In this document: positions 11,672 to 22,879 of the stretch, piece by piece | How positions within the stretch are numbered: position 1 is the first letter of the stretch | Layout: each line of letters starts with the position of its first letter | From: Agapetus fuscipes | Taxonomy: Eukaryota > Arthropoda > Insecta > Trichoptera > Glossosomatidae | Direction of reading: 5' to 3' | Assembly: GCA_951799405.1 (NCBI GenBank) | Contig: OX637343.1 | Coordinates: 4,588,001-4,652,000 of the forward strand | Length of the DNA stretch: 64,000 nucleotides | Translations under genes and position numbers: made by a program | Notes under the pieces: model-generated | What the model was told of the DNA's origin: nothing | Database searches by the model: none | What the model saw: the letters and a program-made list of their open reading frames with translations, nothing else

Positions 11672-12752
11672 TAAGTAAGACGAAAGTTTTGATTTTTGAA
11701 AGAAATGAAGAAAATACGAACTACGAATTTAGAATAAACGGAATGAATGTTGATGTGGTAAATGAGTTTGTATACTTGGGAAGTAAGTTTGAGAAAGATG
11801 GAAGAATGACAGGTGAACTTGAAAGAAGAGTAATGAAGGGCAGGTGTGTACTGGGTGCCACAGCTTGTATCGCCAAAAATCAAAACATTTCTAAAAATGC
11901 TCGATTGGCGGTACGCAGTGGCATACTTTTACCCACCTTGATGTATGGAAGCGAGGCCTGGACGGTGAATGAAAGTGAAATTAGTAAAGTCCATACTGTT
12001 GAAATGGACTTTCTAAGAAGTATGATTGGGAAAAAACGGAGTGACAGGGTGAGGAATGATTTTGTAAGAAAAGAATGTGGTGCAAAAGAAAGTGTGAAAG
12101 TGAAGATTAAAAGAAGTTTGTTAAGATGGTTTGGGCATATGGAGAGAATGAATGAGGAAAGACTGACGAAGAAAGTATATGTTGGTAGAATAGATGGATG
12201 TCGTGGTAGAGGAAGACCGAGAAAGGTATGAATGGACCAAATATCCGAAATTGCGAATGAATGGAATATCCAGAGTCATAATAAAAGAAGAGCTTGTATG
12301 AAGAAGGTTATGACTCTGGAGGAAATGAAAGAAGTATGCAAGGATAGAAAGAAATGGCGGTTGATCTGTGATGTTGGCGGCTAGGGTTTGTTAAAGTGAA
12401 TTTGGTTTTATGATTTAGTTTTTTATGTCCATGTATATATTGTTATTTTTATTCTTTGATTTAAAAAAATGTAATTTGTCATGTATGTTCCTTGACTTAT
12501 AGGTTGTTATGCGGCTGACCACCCATAATATAAAAATTGGTTCACTTTGCCAATGTCACCCCTGTTTCAGGGAAGGACGGCAAGAGTTGCAAGGCTTATG
12601 TTCATTTGAGATTGAGTTTTTATATTGTAGGTCCACATGCGGCATGTGTTAGCGCGAAATTATACATATCTGCTTGTGGGAATGCATTTAGTATAAATCT
12701 TAAATGATATATATCTTTGCAGCTTAGATTAGATTAGATTAGATTAGATATT
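11672..12752 (+). mobile_element. 5'-truncated LINE alpha
   Basis: Starts inside the RT gene just after the YADD region (KTMIFERNEENTNYEF) and runs to the stop at 12,381-12,383, then through the Z-module 3' UTR to a TAGAT repeat ending at 12,752. The coding part (11,673-12,383) is nearly identical to the LINE at 2,636-5,942. It has a nonsense TGA at about 12,229-12,231 where the other copy has a Trp codon (KVWMDQI becomes KV-stop). A 5' truncation is the usual result of incomplete reverse transcription. Confidence 0.88.
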
Positions 12753-12757
12753 CTTTT

Positions 12758-13010
12758 CTTGTATAGGTCAATATGCATCTGACCAACTATAAATAGAAAA
12801 TGGTTCACTCTGCCAATGTCACCCCAGTTTCAGGGAAGGTCAGCAAAGAGTTGCAGGGTGTATGTTCATTTGAGATTTGGGTTTTTATGTTGTAGGTTCA
12901 CACGCAGAATGTGCAAGTGTGAACTTATACGTGTCTGCTTGTGGGCATGCACTTAATGTGAATTCCAAATGTAACAATTATATCCATGCAACTTAGAATA
13001 GATTAGATGA
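12758..13010 (+). repeat. Diverged solo Z module
   Basis: Directly follows the LINE alpha tail. The segment AATGGTTCACTCTGCCAATG and the end GCAACTTAGAATAGATTAG are recognisable, with many substitutions and a changed 5' boundary. Confidence 0.65.
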
Positions 13011-13639
13011 GTGACGTTACATAGCCGATTTTTTTATCTTAAATATAAATGGAGCACCGCAATCGATTTTCCCTATGCTTGGCTCTGCTGCTTAACAGTT
13101 GTACCTAGACCTTTTTTTTTAGAAAACGTGAAGATTAACCTAGAGATAAATTGTGTGAAGCTTGATTCCAATTAGCACACTTTTTTTTTTGATCCTGTTG
13201 TTTCCTCTTTTATCTGTAGAAAAAAATTGATACCACATGCCCAAATGGCGTAGTGAAACACGCCGGGTACTGCTAGTTACTTATAAACTGAATTATTCAT
13301 TTTATTTAATTTTTTACTAAATGGTTTATTGTATTACTGATTTTTCTCTACTTTATTTTTGTTACATTTTATTATTGTTTTTGTTTTTTCTTTCTTTCAT
13401 CAAAAATTTCAACTTTTTCTATAAATGAACTGGACTTTGTCTCTTTTCTATAAAAGTTTTTGTTTTTCCTTTTTTCTGTATAGGTAGATAGTAATTAAAT
13501 TTTTTAACTTTTACTTTTACTGTATCATATTTGTATACCCACGCACAGGCTATGCCTATGTGGGTTTCTCTTTTCAGTTTTTTTGAAAATGTGTGTAATT
13601 ATCTGTATTTTTGAAGAGGAATATTAATAAATAAAAAAA

Positions 13640-14335
13640 TAAAAATAAAAAAAAGGCCAAACCATCGCATCACACTTCTTTGAACTTTCACGCTTTCTTT
13701 TACTCCGCATTCATTCAGAACCCATTCGTTGCTCACTCTATCTTTCAGTGTTTTTCCTGTCATACTTCTCCAATGAGTCATTTCTACGGTGCATACCTTA
13801 TTTATTTCTCTTTCATTCACCGTCCATGACTCGCTTCCATGCATCAGAGTCGGCAACAATATACAATTGTGTACCGCCATTTTCATTTTCTTTGGTATCC
13901 TTTTATTCTTCCCTATTCTACCAAACGCTCCTATCACGCATCTTCGTTTGCTGGCACGCTTCTCTAATTCTTTCGTCATCTTACCATTCGCCTCAAACTT
14001 ACTTCCTAAATAGTCAAACTCATTCACTTCTTCAACTTTTATTCCATTCAATTTAATTGTAAGTTCCTCACATACTTCATTCCTGTCAAAAACTAATATT
14101 TTTGTCTTATTCACATTCACTTTCAAGCTATTCTTACAAAACGCTTCATTCAGTTTGGTTAACATCGCTTGGAGTTCCTCCGCCAAGTCAGCTAAAACTA
14201 TAGCATCATCAGCATAAAGAAGTACTCCAACTCTTGTTTCACCCACTTTCACTCCGCTCTCTGATATTCCAGCTTCTTTTATGCAACTGTCCATGATTAT
14301 ATTAAACAACCATGGACTCATCACGCAGCCTGGCC
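13640..14335 (-). pseudogene. LINE beta RT fragment, copy A
   Basis: A distinct LINE family, clearly diverged from alpha. It starts at MMSPWLFNIIMDSCIKEAG and has the catalytic LLYADDAIVL, YLGSKFEANGKMTKELEKR, LPTLMHGSESWTV and SVMRWFG. The protein loses homology after RWFG, where the frame runs into AT-rich sequence, so the 3' end is missing. The 5' end is cut at GRxG-M/MSP, next to a Z module. The duplicate is at 36,045-36,742. Confidence 0.82.
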
Positions 14336-14343
14336 TATAATAA

Positions 14344-14581
14344 TATCTATAATCTAAGTTGCAAGGATATATTCATTCAAAGCTCTCTGATGTATGCCCA
14401 CAAACAAACACGTGTAGTTCGCGCTTACAAATGCTGATTGTGTAAGTACTTACAAATAAAATCCAAACCTCAAATGAACATAAATAAAGCCGACATTCCC
14501 TGAAACAGGGGTGACATTGGCAAAGTGAACCATTTTTAACAGTATGGGTGGTCAACCTCATACCAACCTATAAGTCAAGGA
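14344..14581 (-). repeat. Solo Z module between two LINE fragments, copy A
   Basis: Carries a small deletion in the middle (the CTTGCCGACC segment shortened to GCCGAC) that is shared with 36,751-36,988. That fixes the deletion as older than the segmental duplication. Confidence 0.8.
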
Positions 14582-14690
14582 ATACGAGCAATAGTATAAA
14601 AAAAAACAACAAAACCTTAAAAATAAATCTACAAAAAAAAGTCAAAAATTTCTTATGCAAAAAATGTAGCAAACTAATAAACCAACATTA

Positions 14691-15365
14691 TTACAAATTA
14701 GCATTGCAGATTAGCCGCCACTTCTTCCTGTCCTTGCATACTTCTTTCATTTCATCCAGAGTCATAACCTTTTTCATACAAGCTCTCCTTTTATTATGAC
14801 TCTGGATATCCCATTCACTCGCTATTTCGAAAATTTGGTCCATCCATACCTTTCTCGGTCTTCCTCTTCCACGACATCCATCAATTCTTGCATCATATAC
14901 TTTCTTCGTCAGTCTTTCCTCATTCATTCTCTCCAAATGTCCAAACCATCTAAGTATACTTCTTTTAATCTTTACTTTCACACTTTCTCTTACACCACAT
15001 TCCTCTCTAACAAAATCATTCCTCACCCTATCACTCCGTCTTTTTCCAATCATACTTCTTAAGTAGTCCATTTCCACCGTATGGACTTTACTAATCTCAG
15101 TTTCACTCACCGTCCAGGCTTCACTTACATACATCAGAGTGGGCACTAGTATACCACCGTGCACCGCCAGTCGAACATTTTTTGAAAGATTCTGGTTTTT
15201 GGCGATGCTAGCGGTAGCACCCAGTACGCACCTGCCTTTCATTATTCTTCTTTCAAATTCACCGGTCATTCTTCCATCTTTTTCAAACTTACTTCCCAGG
15301 TATACAAACTTATTTACGACATCAACATTCATTCCATTAATTTTAAATTCATAATTCATATTTCC
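14691..15365 (-). pseudogene. LINE alpha2 RT C-terminal fragment, copy A
   Basis: Encodes MNYEFKINGMNVDVVNKFVY, LPTLMY-like VPTLMYVSEAWTV, LRWFGHLERMNEERLTKKVY and RGRGRPRKVWMDQIFEI, to a stop at 14,691. It is an alpha subfamily with a different C terminus (CNANL). It is truncated on the 5' side after the palm domain. The copy at 37,098-37,745 lacks four residues (HTVE region) relative to this one. Confidence 0.82.
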
Positions 15366-15771
15366 ACCATTTGATTAGCTGTCAACTCTATTGTCATATT
15401 TTTTTTATAAATGGTTACTACATTCCGTTTTACTTTCTTGCTATAGCTGAAGGCTATAAAGGAAGTTTTGATTTGGTGTGAATTTTTTTTTCGAGGTTTT
15501 CATGGAAATGAGTTGTCCTGGTGCAGGACATGCCAAAAAACATTATCTTTCAAAAACGTCCGTCTGTATGTGTGTCACTTTCCAAAGTATAAGACCTAGA
15601 GATACCAAATTTAGGCCACATCAACTTTTTTGGACATGTATTAAGTATTTATAACACGGCATTACACCAACTTGAAAATTCAATATGGCTGCCATACAAA
15701 AAAACATACAACTGCACTTTTCTCAAAAACGGCTGCAAGATTATTTTTTAAATATTCAAAGTTGGCATTAT

Positions 15772-16212
15772 TATTTTTTTTTTTTTTAAGAAATCCTGTG
15801 CGGGAGACTCCCTAAATTCTAAAGACTCTAGGGGTCTATGACACTTGTTGTAGTGCCGCAGAGGTGTACGAGCTTGGTCGTCGCTACAAAGCGCCAATAC
15901 TCAAGCAAGACCTAATTGCTGTAAGACTGGATGAACCTTTGGTGACCGGTCATTGGTAAAGGTTTATGAGTTTTTCAACCCAGCGAAGAGCACATTCGAA
16001 ATAAAAATGGTAGATTTTTGTGCTCCGCCGGGATCCGAATCCACAACCTTCCATTAACGAGTCCGAAGTGTTGCCACTACGGACCGGTCCAAGATGCTAA
16101 CGACACGCGGTGTACCTGAGCGGTTACTCATCCAAGTACTGACCACGCCCAATGTTGCTTAACTTCGGTGATCTATGGGAACCGGTGCTTTCAACATGGT
16201 AACGTCGTTGAC
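15772..16212 (-). mobile_element. Composite 5S rRNA/tRNA-like SINE, copy A
   Basis: On the minus strand the element begins with a near-complete 5S rRNA-like segment (16,212 to 16,096): ACCATGTTGAAAGCACCGG, CACCGAAGTTAAGCAACATT, GGTCAGTACTTGGATGAG and GTACACCGCGTG. These include the internal box A and box C equivalents. A tRNA-like module follows (about 16,094-16,020) with a B-box-like GGATTCGGATCCC. Next come a unique body of about 200 bp and a poly(A) tail, seen as the T run at 15,772-15,789. 5S-headed SINEs (SINE3) and 5S-tRNA chimeras are known in vertebrates and some invertebrates; whether this family is described I cannot tell. Confidence 0.82.
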
Positions 16213-17246
16213 TAAATTTTTAACTAAATAAATTATTTATGGCAACACTCTTGCTAATCTGTGTCTATGAGCTGCCATATGAAAAAACAATCGATTAGGA
16301 TTTTCTCGAAAGTCATAGGGTTAACAAAAATATAATGTTCTACAATATTAAAGAAAACATAAATTTCTACAAAATCAAAATATTTTTTTTTGAAAAAAAT
16401 AAAATAAAGCACCGTTTACACGACCTGAAATTTTAAATCGAAAATAAATCAAAAACCTACCGAAATGCAAAATATTTCAATTTGGTTTTAGATTTGATAG
16501 AAAGAAATCGTTTATTACTTTAATTCGTAACCATTTTTTTTACTTTTTTGAAACTTCAAGTTGGCTTCCAAAGAGCTGAAAATTTTGAATGCGATTTTCT
16601 CAAAAACAGCTCCGACGATTTTTCTCATTTTTTTTGTGAATCCTTTTTTAAAATAGTGCTATCTAATGATTATAATCACTGCTTCATCATAATCTCAGTT
16701 TAGGGAGTTGCGATACAAAAGAAAAAAAATATTGAAAAATTCTCGGCAGTTACAGGGTTAATAACAAAATAATCTTCTACAAATGTAAGTAAATAATGAT
16801 AACTTATATATTGCCATCATTATTTTTTCCAAAAAGAGAATCAGAAGTATAGCCGCCATACAAAGTGAAATTTTTCCATACAAAATGTATTTGCAATTGT
16901 CTTGGTAGTCAAAGGGTTAAAATAAGATGAAAGGCTGCGATTCATAAAATTTTATAAATGGGTAACGCCGTATAAATTTGTACCATAACTGTCGACCGGC
17001 AAGATTCAAGAAAACGAAAACATCGTGAGTTAAATTAAGGTCTATTCAAAATGACGGACAGGTTCGAAAAATTAGGTTTTTTTACATTTCGATATCTCAT
17101 TTCTTTTTTCGACGACGAATACAAGATTTTATAGCAGTTCGTAAACACTGTTTAGTAAAAAATAAAAGAGCACCATTTTGAATGTCTATAAATATGAATG
17201 TTGTTTGTCTATGAATGTTTAATAAAAATATGAATACGCACATTTA
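16213..17246. other. AT-rich, no gene seen
   Basis: Shared with copy B up to 16,959. Contains several CATACAAAAT/CAAAGGGTTAA motifs but no ORF or RNA signal that can be supported. Confidence 0.4.
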
Positions 17247-18535
17247 ATCTAATCTAATCTAATCTAAGCTGCAAAGATATATATCATTTAAGATTTTTAT
17301 TAAATGCATTCCCACAAGCAGACATGTATAATTTCGCGCTAACACATGCCGCATGTGGACCTACAATATAAAAAACCCAATCTCAAATGAACATAAGCCT
17401 TGCAACTCTTGCCGTCCTTCCCTGAAACAGGGGTGACATTGGCAAAGTGAACCAATTTTTTACAGTATGGGTGGTCAGCCACATAACAACCTATAAGTCA
17501 AGGAACATACATGACAAATTACATTTTTAAAATCAATAAATTATAATATATACATGGACATAAAAAACTAAATCATAAAAACCAATTTTACTTTAACAAA
17601 CCCTAGCCGCCAACATCACAGATCAACCGCCATTTCTTTCTATCCTTACATACTTCTTTCATTTCCTCCAGAGTCATAACCTTCTTCATACAAGCTCTTC
17701 TTTTATTATGACTCTGGATATTCCATTCATTCGCAATTTCGGATATTTGGTCCATCCATACCTTTCTCGGTCTTCCTCTACCACGACATCCATCTATTCT
17801 ACCAACATATACTTTCTTCGTCAGTCTTTCCTCATTCATTCTCTCCATATGCCCAAACCATCTTAACAAACTTCTTTTAATCTTCACTTTCACACTTTCT
17901 CTTGCACCACATTCTTCTCTTACAAAATCATTCCTCACCCTGTCACTCCGTTTTTTCCCAATCATACTTCTTAGAAAGTCCATTTCAACAGTATGGACTT
18001 TACTAATTTCACTTTCATTCACCGTCCAGGCCTCGCTTCCATACATCAAGGTGGGTAAAAGTATGCCACTGCGTACCGCCAATCGAGCATTTTTAGATAT
18101 GTTTTGATTTTTGGCGATACAAGCTGTGGCACCCAGTACACACCTGCCCTTCATTACTCTTCTTTCAAATTCACCGGTCATTCTTCCATCTTTTTCAAAC
18201 TTACTTCCCAGGTATACAAACTCATTTACGACATCAACATTCATTCCATTAATTTTAAATTCATAATTCATACTTTCATCATCTCTTTCAAAAATCAATA
18301 CTTTCGTCTTACTTGCATTCAACTTCAGATGGTTACCTAACAAAGCTTCATTCAATCTAGAGAGCATTGTTTGCAATTCTACTGCAGAATCAGATACAAG
18401 AACTGCATCATCTGCATACAGTAGAACACTCACTTTGCTCTCTCCTATCATCAATCCACAATCATTAAGTCTAGCATCCCTGACACACTTGTCCATAACT
18501 ATGTTAAATAGCCATGGACTCATCACATAATAACT
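17247..18535 (-). mobile_element. 5'-truncated LINE alpha, present only in copy A
   Basis: The coding part from 18,526 (VMSPWLFNIVMDKCVRDAR) to the stop at 17,603 is open, with YADD, MYGSEAWTV, WFGHMERMNEERL and RGRGRPRKVWMDQI. The 3' UTR is a Z module and the tail is AATCT repeats at 17,247-17,265. It truncates in the RT palm. The paralogous position in copy B lacks it as part of a 2.8-kb deletion. Confidence 0.87.
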
Positions 18536-18570
18536 ACCTAAAATCGTTCGTTTATTGTATTTCAATAAGT

Positions 18571-18688
18571 TTCCTTGACTTATAGGTTAGTATGAAGCTG
18601 ACCACTCATACTGTAAAAAATGGTTCACTTTACCAATGTTACAAAAGTCTTAAATGCAATATATTTTTGTAACTTAGATTATAGATTA
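18571..18688 (+). repeat. Z module with internal deletion
   Basis: Both ends are present (TTCCTTGACTTATAGG and TTGTAACTTAGATTATAGA), but about 130 bases between AATGTTAC and AAAGTCTTAAATG are missing. Confidence 0.75.
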
Positions 18689-19913
18689 TCATAGATTTAG
18701 ATAGATAGGCAATGTTTTTTTTTCGTACATTTTTCACAGTATCCAGCACCGATATAAAAATTAGGTACTTCTGTGGTCCAAATTTCATTTAATCGTTTAG
18801 CCCACAGATCACGGAATAAACCTTTTTGCTATTTTGAATAACAAACATCAAACGGTGCATTTAAAATATTTATAGCATGTAGTAAGGTTGATTAGATAGT
18901 TTTATGTTTCAATTAGGTACGTAAATGTTATTTGTTAGTCAACCATAAATTAACGGTAAGTAGGTGTATTTTTTTAAACCTACGTGAATACACCTTAATA
19001 TGGTAACATACGGTAAAGATTGTAAATAAAAAACCACCCGACATTACCTTAAACTTGTGCCATTTGAAAAATAATACTGTTAGCAATGATAAAAACATAC
19101 AATCATTAGAAGAATTAATGGATCTAAGTAAAAAATATACAACTGACAACATATTCGAATACATACCTTAATAATGCCAAGCTAACTTCCACTCAAAACA
19201 CACACGACAAATTCCCGAGTCTGATGTAAACGTTCTCAAAAGAAAATGAAGGTATCGAATGAGTTTTTTTGTGTTGTCCACACTACATCAAAGAGTTACC
19301 ATACGTGAACAAATACTTAAGATTGCAAGATTTTTGTCAGTTCCAATGGAATTGGTAACATACTAAAAGAAAAATTTCGGAGCCAAAAATGGAGACAACC
19401 CTTAGCAATCAATATTTCGTATTTAAATAAGTAAATATTATTGTGGCTAGTACAGAAAATGAAAGATACGTTACTAAGGTATATGCAAAAATACTCAACT
19501 TTAAAAACGTTTGACTATTTTGATCGTATCATGCCATCAAAGGGTCAAAAACGGGTTGCGGACATGTAAAATTTGTATGGGAATGGAAAAAAGGCGTTTT
19601 TGTTTTATTTTTTAATTACATCGCCACTTAATGATTTTTGCAGTTTTTTTTTTGTATTTCGATACGCTTTTTATTTACTTTACTCTGATAATTTTAGAAT
19701 TCAGTAGAGATCACCAGTTTTTATGAAAAAGCTGAAAATCATTAGGGGACACACGCACAAGACAAAAGGTACAAATTTCGACGGCGATAGGTACCCAAAT
19801 ACAAATAATAAACAGTCGTTATTTTTTCAAAATATAATTTAAAAGTTTACCCACCATACAAAGTCCTAGTTTGCATACAAAAGGGTTCAATGACCATCTA
19901 TAATAATCTAGAT
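18689..19913. other. AT-rich, copy-A-only sequence, no gene seen
   Basis: No coding or RNA signal. The sequence up to 19,800 is absent from copy B. Confidence 0.4.
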
Positions 19914-20166
19914 TCTAGATTTCAGAATCTAAGTTGCAAAGATATATTAAAATTAAAAACTCATATCAAATGCATGTCCACAAACAGACACGTGTAAGTT
20001 CACGCTGAAAAACGCTGAATGCGTACTTAAAAATTAAAACCACATCTAAAATGAACATAAAACCTGCAACTCTTGCCGACCTTCGTTAAAACAGGGGTGA
20101 CATTGACAAAGTGCATTATTTTTTACACTATGGGTGGTCAGCTTTATACCAACCTGTAAATCAAGG
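19914..20166 (-). repeat. Solo Z module, copy A
   Basis: Complete but diverged unit (GTTAAAACAGGGGTGACATT). In copy B the same module (44,590-44,822 plus 45,377-45,418) is split by a LINE alpha insertion, so this copy shows the empty site. Confidence 0.8.
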
Positions 20167-20371
20167 ATCTTTCTTGTGTAATTGACGCTTTTTCCAGAGA
20201 ACCCCAACCTCGCAGAGGGCTCTTGAGGTGTGATTCACACAAAACGGCGTTCACCAAATAAATCATCCAAATATTAATATTCATTGAAGTATTTATATGG
20301 CTATTTCCATATTGTACGAGTACACACCGCGGTGGAATAAAATTGATTTATTATTGAAATATTATATTTTT

Positions 20372-20412
20372 ACTAGGGGCGTTGCCCCTGGCTGCTACGC
20401 AGCCCAACCCCT
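20372..20412. repeat. CTAGGGGC hairpin motif, possible Helentron-type end
   Basis: ACTAGGGGCGTTGCCCCTGG followed by CTGCTACGCAGCCCAACCCC. The same block is at 45,628-45,665 and, diverged, at 51,448-51,490. Short GC hairpins beginning ACTAGG resemble insect Helentron/HINE termini; this is inference from motif memory only. Confidence 0.35.
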
Positions 20413-20507
20413 TAACATTTGGGGAATGTGTATATTGCGCATAGTCTCCTCGCGTTAAAATTCTGAAAACATTAAAATAAAAACATGCAGTCTTTGTAAA
20501 AGAGAAT

Positions 20508-20727
20508 CGACCACCCATACTTTAAAAAATGGTTCACTTTGCAGATTTCACCTCTGTTTCAGGGAAGGTTGGCAAGAGTTGCAGGGCTTATGTTCATTTG
20601 AGATTGGGTTTTTATGTTGTAAGTCAACATGCATTATGTGTAAGCGTGAACTTACAAATGTCTGCTTGTGGGAATGCATTTAATATGAATCTCAAATGGT
20701 ATGGATCTTTGCAACTTAGATTATATA
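20508..20727 (+). repeat. Z module lacking its 5' boundary, copy A
   Basis: Starts at GACCACCCATACTTTAAAAA and ends at GCAACTTAGATTATATAAAG. The B copy is 45,771-45,978. Confidence 0.75.
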
Positions 20728-20762
20728 AAGAGATACACAAAATAATTTCCTTGACTTATAGG

Positions 20763-21929
20763 TAGGGACTGGAAAATAGTGGTGTTATTTTTTAGAAAAT
20801 TCGCGTTATTTTTTTGTGAAATTCGCGTTATTTTTGATCAAAAACAGGGAAATTCGCGTTATTTTTCATGATAAACGGGGAGATTCGGTATAATTTTTAG
20901 GGTTGATTTGATCAAAATAAAGGTTTATATAATTGCAAAACAAAATATATGTATTACTAATATTTACAATTTATTATATAAACAACATTATGTACTTTCA
21001 AAAACAATGAATAAACAAAATCTGAATCAATACGAGTATCTGCAACCGAAGATGGTGGAAGTACCCCCCGAAAACGTTTTTGCAATAAAAAATACTCAAG
21101 TGGTAGGTAAAAAACAATGTTTTGTAATTTTAGTTTCTTAAAAAAATGTATACTATTTTTTAAAATAATCCTTTTTTACAAAAAAAAACCATTGATTGAA
21201 AAAAGTATTAATATTTCAATGACATTCCGAATACCCTGCAAATATCCTTTTAAAATATTTAATTTTTGTGCATTTAGTGTCTAGATGAGGGTTATCTAAT
21301 TTTTCAAGGGATGTTGGCTTTTATGAAAGCTTCAAGTTGTGCTCTTGGCTAATCCAGCAACAGCTTCACTCCTTAAAGTGTTTTCCTTCAATGATGTCAC
21401 GATTCAAGTCTGCTTGGATGATCCAGGACAGTTCTGCTTATCATTCATTAAAAAAAAAAAATAGATTAGTGAATAGGAATGCAATTCACCAACCTACTTT
21501 ACCTGGCCAGATACAGGTATTAATATCATTAATTAATAATTCCTTTTTGTTTATTTTAATGAATTATTCATTTATAATTACCCAATTACATCTGTTGAAC
21601 CAGGGTCAAATTTATGGTCAAATGACCCAGGCGGGGATCGAACCCCGCGTCTAGCGAAAGATCAGCCCACTTGGCCCTCTCGGTCATAATACCGACCAAT
21701 TTTCCTGTGCTTTGCACCTTGCAAAGGGTTTTCGCATGATTTTTTTCTTTCCAACAAAATCGTTGCGTTGCAAAAGCGATACATGACAACTTTTTCGTAC
21801 AATTTCTACCAAAAGTACGAAAATTCGCGATATTTGCGTAAAACCTCAAATTTCGCGTTATTCGCGTAAAAACATCAAAATTTGCGAATAAATTCGTTTT
21901 ATCGCGATCGCGAAATTTTCCAGTCCCTA
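20763..21929. mobile_element. hAT-like nonautonomous element with 8-bp TSD
   Basis: The left end TAGGGACTGGAAAATAGTGG and right end TTTTCCAGTCCCTA are inverted repeats. The flanking 8-mer CTTATAGG occurs at 20,755-20,762 and 21,930-21,937. An 8-bp duplication plus TAGGG-type TIRs fit hAT (family knowledge). The interior has repeated AATTCGCGTTATT motifs at both ends and a tRNA-derived SINE at 21,450-21,698, and no transposase frame. Copy B has no element here but carries an apparent footprint. Confidence 0.85.
21450..21698 (-). mobile_element. tRNA-derived SINE (Ser/Leu-like head)
   Basis: On the minus strand the head reads GGTCGGTATTATGACCGAGA, then GGGCCAAGTGG, then GGGGTTCGATCCCCGC, a perfect Pol III B box. 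A body with CTGGTTCAACAGATG follows, ending at an A/T run near 21,450. Family members are at 31,870-32,152 and 41,681-41,892. Long-variable-arm tRNAs (Ser/Leu) are the likely source; the acceptor stem is absent so it is not a functional tRNA. Confidence 0.8.
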
Positions 21930-22066
21930 CTTATAGGTTGATATGAAGCTGACCACCCATACTGTAAGAAATGGTTTACCATGCAAATTTCATCTCTGTT
22001 TGAGGAAAAGTCGGCAAGAGTTGCAGGGCTTATGTTCATTTGAGATTGGGTTTTTATGTTGTATTT

Positions 22067-22879
22067 TTACATTTTTATTTTGTTTGTTTGTTGTTTTTTT
22101 GATTTGTATCAAATAAAAGAAAATAATATCGTAAAAAAAAACTTTCCAATATTGCCGCTAGATGTCTATATTTTCTTCATACATTTTAATACATTTCCAT
22201 ACAAACAAAAGAGTCTTTAAAAAATTGAGCGGGCTTTTTTAAAAATACTGTTTTCAGAAATTATAATTACTTCTTCTAAAAACTACTGTTTTACGAAAAA
22301 AAAATTGTAGTTAATATTGAAAGAAGTTAAATGATATAATAAGTGCATTTAAAGCTGCTTGTCAAACACATAAGTGAATGGTATTTTTTGCAGCATATAT
22401 ACAAAAATTAATTTGCCATAGATCAGGAATGTGTTTCATCTGCTGTGATGGCATTAATTTTGAAAATCGAAACTCCAAGCGATTGACGACCACGAAGGAC
22501 AATATAATTAAGGACTGAAACTACATAAGCTGGTAGATGATTCTAGCTTTACATGCGTCATACAGTGGGTTAATTTATGCAAGAAAGTTGAGTGCAGATT
22601 CTGTGCAATTTATTTTCGTATGAATTTTAATTTTCGAATGGCGACTATGGGGGGGGGGGGGCGCCTTAAAAAATCTCGCCCAGGGCGCTGGTAGTGCTAA
22701 AACCGGCACTGATGATAATACAAAATAGCCCTGTAGGTACATAACATCACAATCATAAAACATCAAACTATCTTCATAATTTTGGATACAAAATAGGACA
22801 CTGTCCTGCCTCTAGCCCGGGCAAAACATTAAAATCCAAACATTTAATTCCCATATTTTAATTAATGTACCAACTAAGT
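22067..22879. other. AT-rich duplicated sequence, no gene seen
   Basis: Shared with 46,150-47,505 in copy B. Contains a 10-base G run at about 22,650 next to GCGCC, which differs in length from the copy B run, as expected for slippage. Confidence 0.45.

Larger units (their letters stand above)
20749..22066 (+). repeat. Z module split by a hAT-like element
   Basis: The 5' part TTCCTTGACTTATAGG (20,749-20,762) and the remainder, starting CTTATAGGTTGATATGAAGC at 21,930, are separated by the element at 20,763-21,929. The module continues to about 22,066 and lacks the usual tail. Confidence 0.8.

Noticed and set aside
16096..16212. A genuine 5S rRNA gene
   Set aside because: It is fused to a tRNA-like module and poly(A)-tailed body, has changes in conserved loops (CCCATAGATC in place of the usual loop sequence) and lacks a T-run terminator at its own end; a SINE explains it.
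21590..21698. A functional tRNA gene
   Set aside because: A and B boxes are present but no complementary acceptor stem or CCA-side terminator; the unit has a SINE body, and two relatives occur at 31,870 and 41,681.
22650..22663. The G run as a G-quadruplex or regulatory signal
   Set aside because: It differs in length between copies A and B (slippage) and shows no conserved four-tract arrangement.
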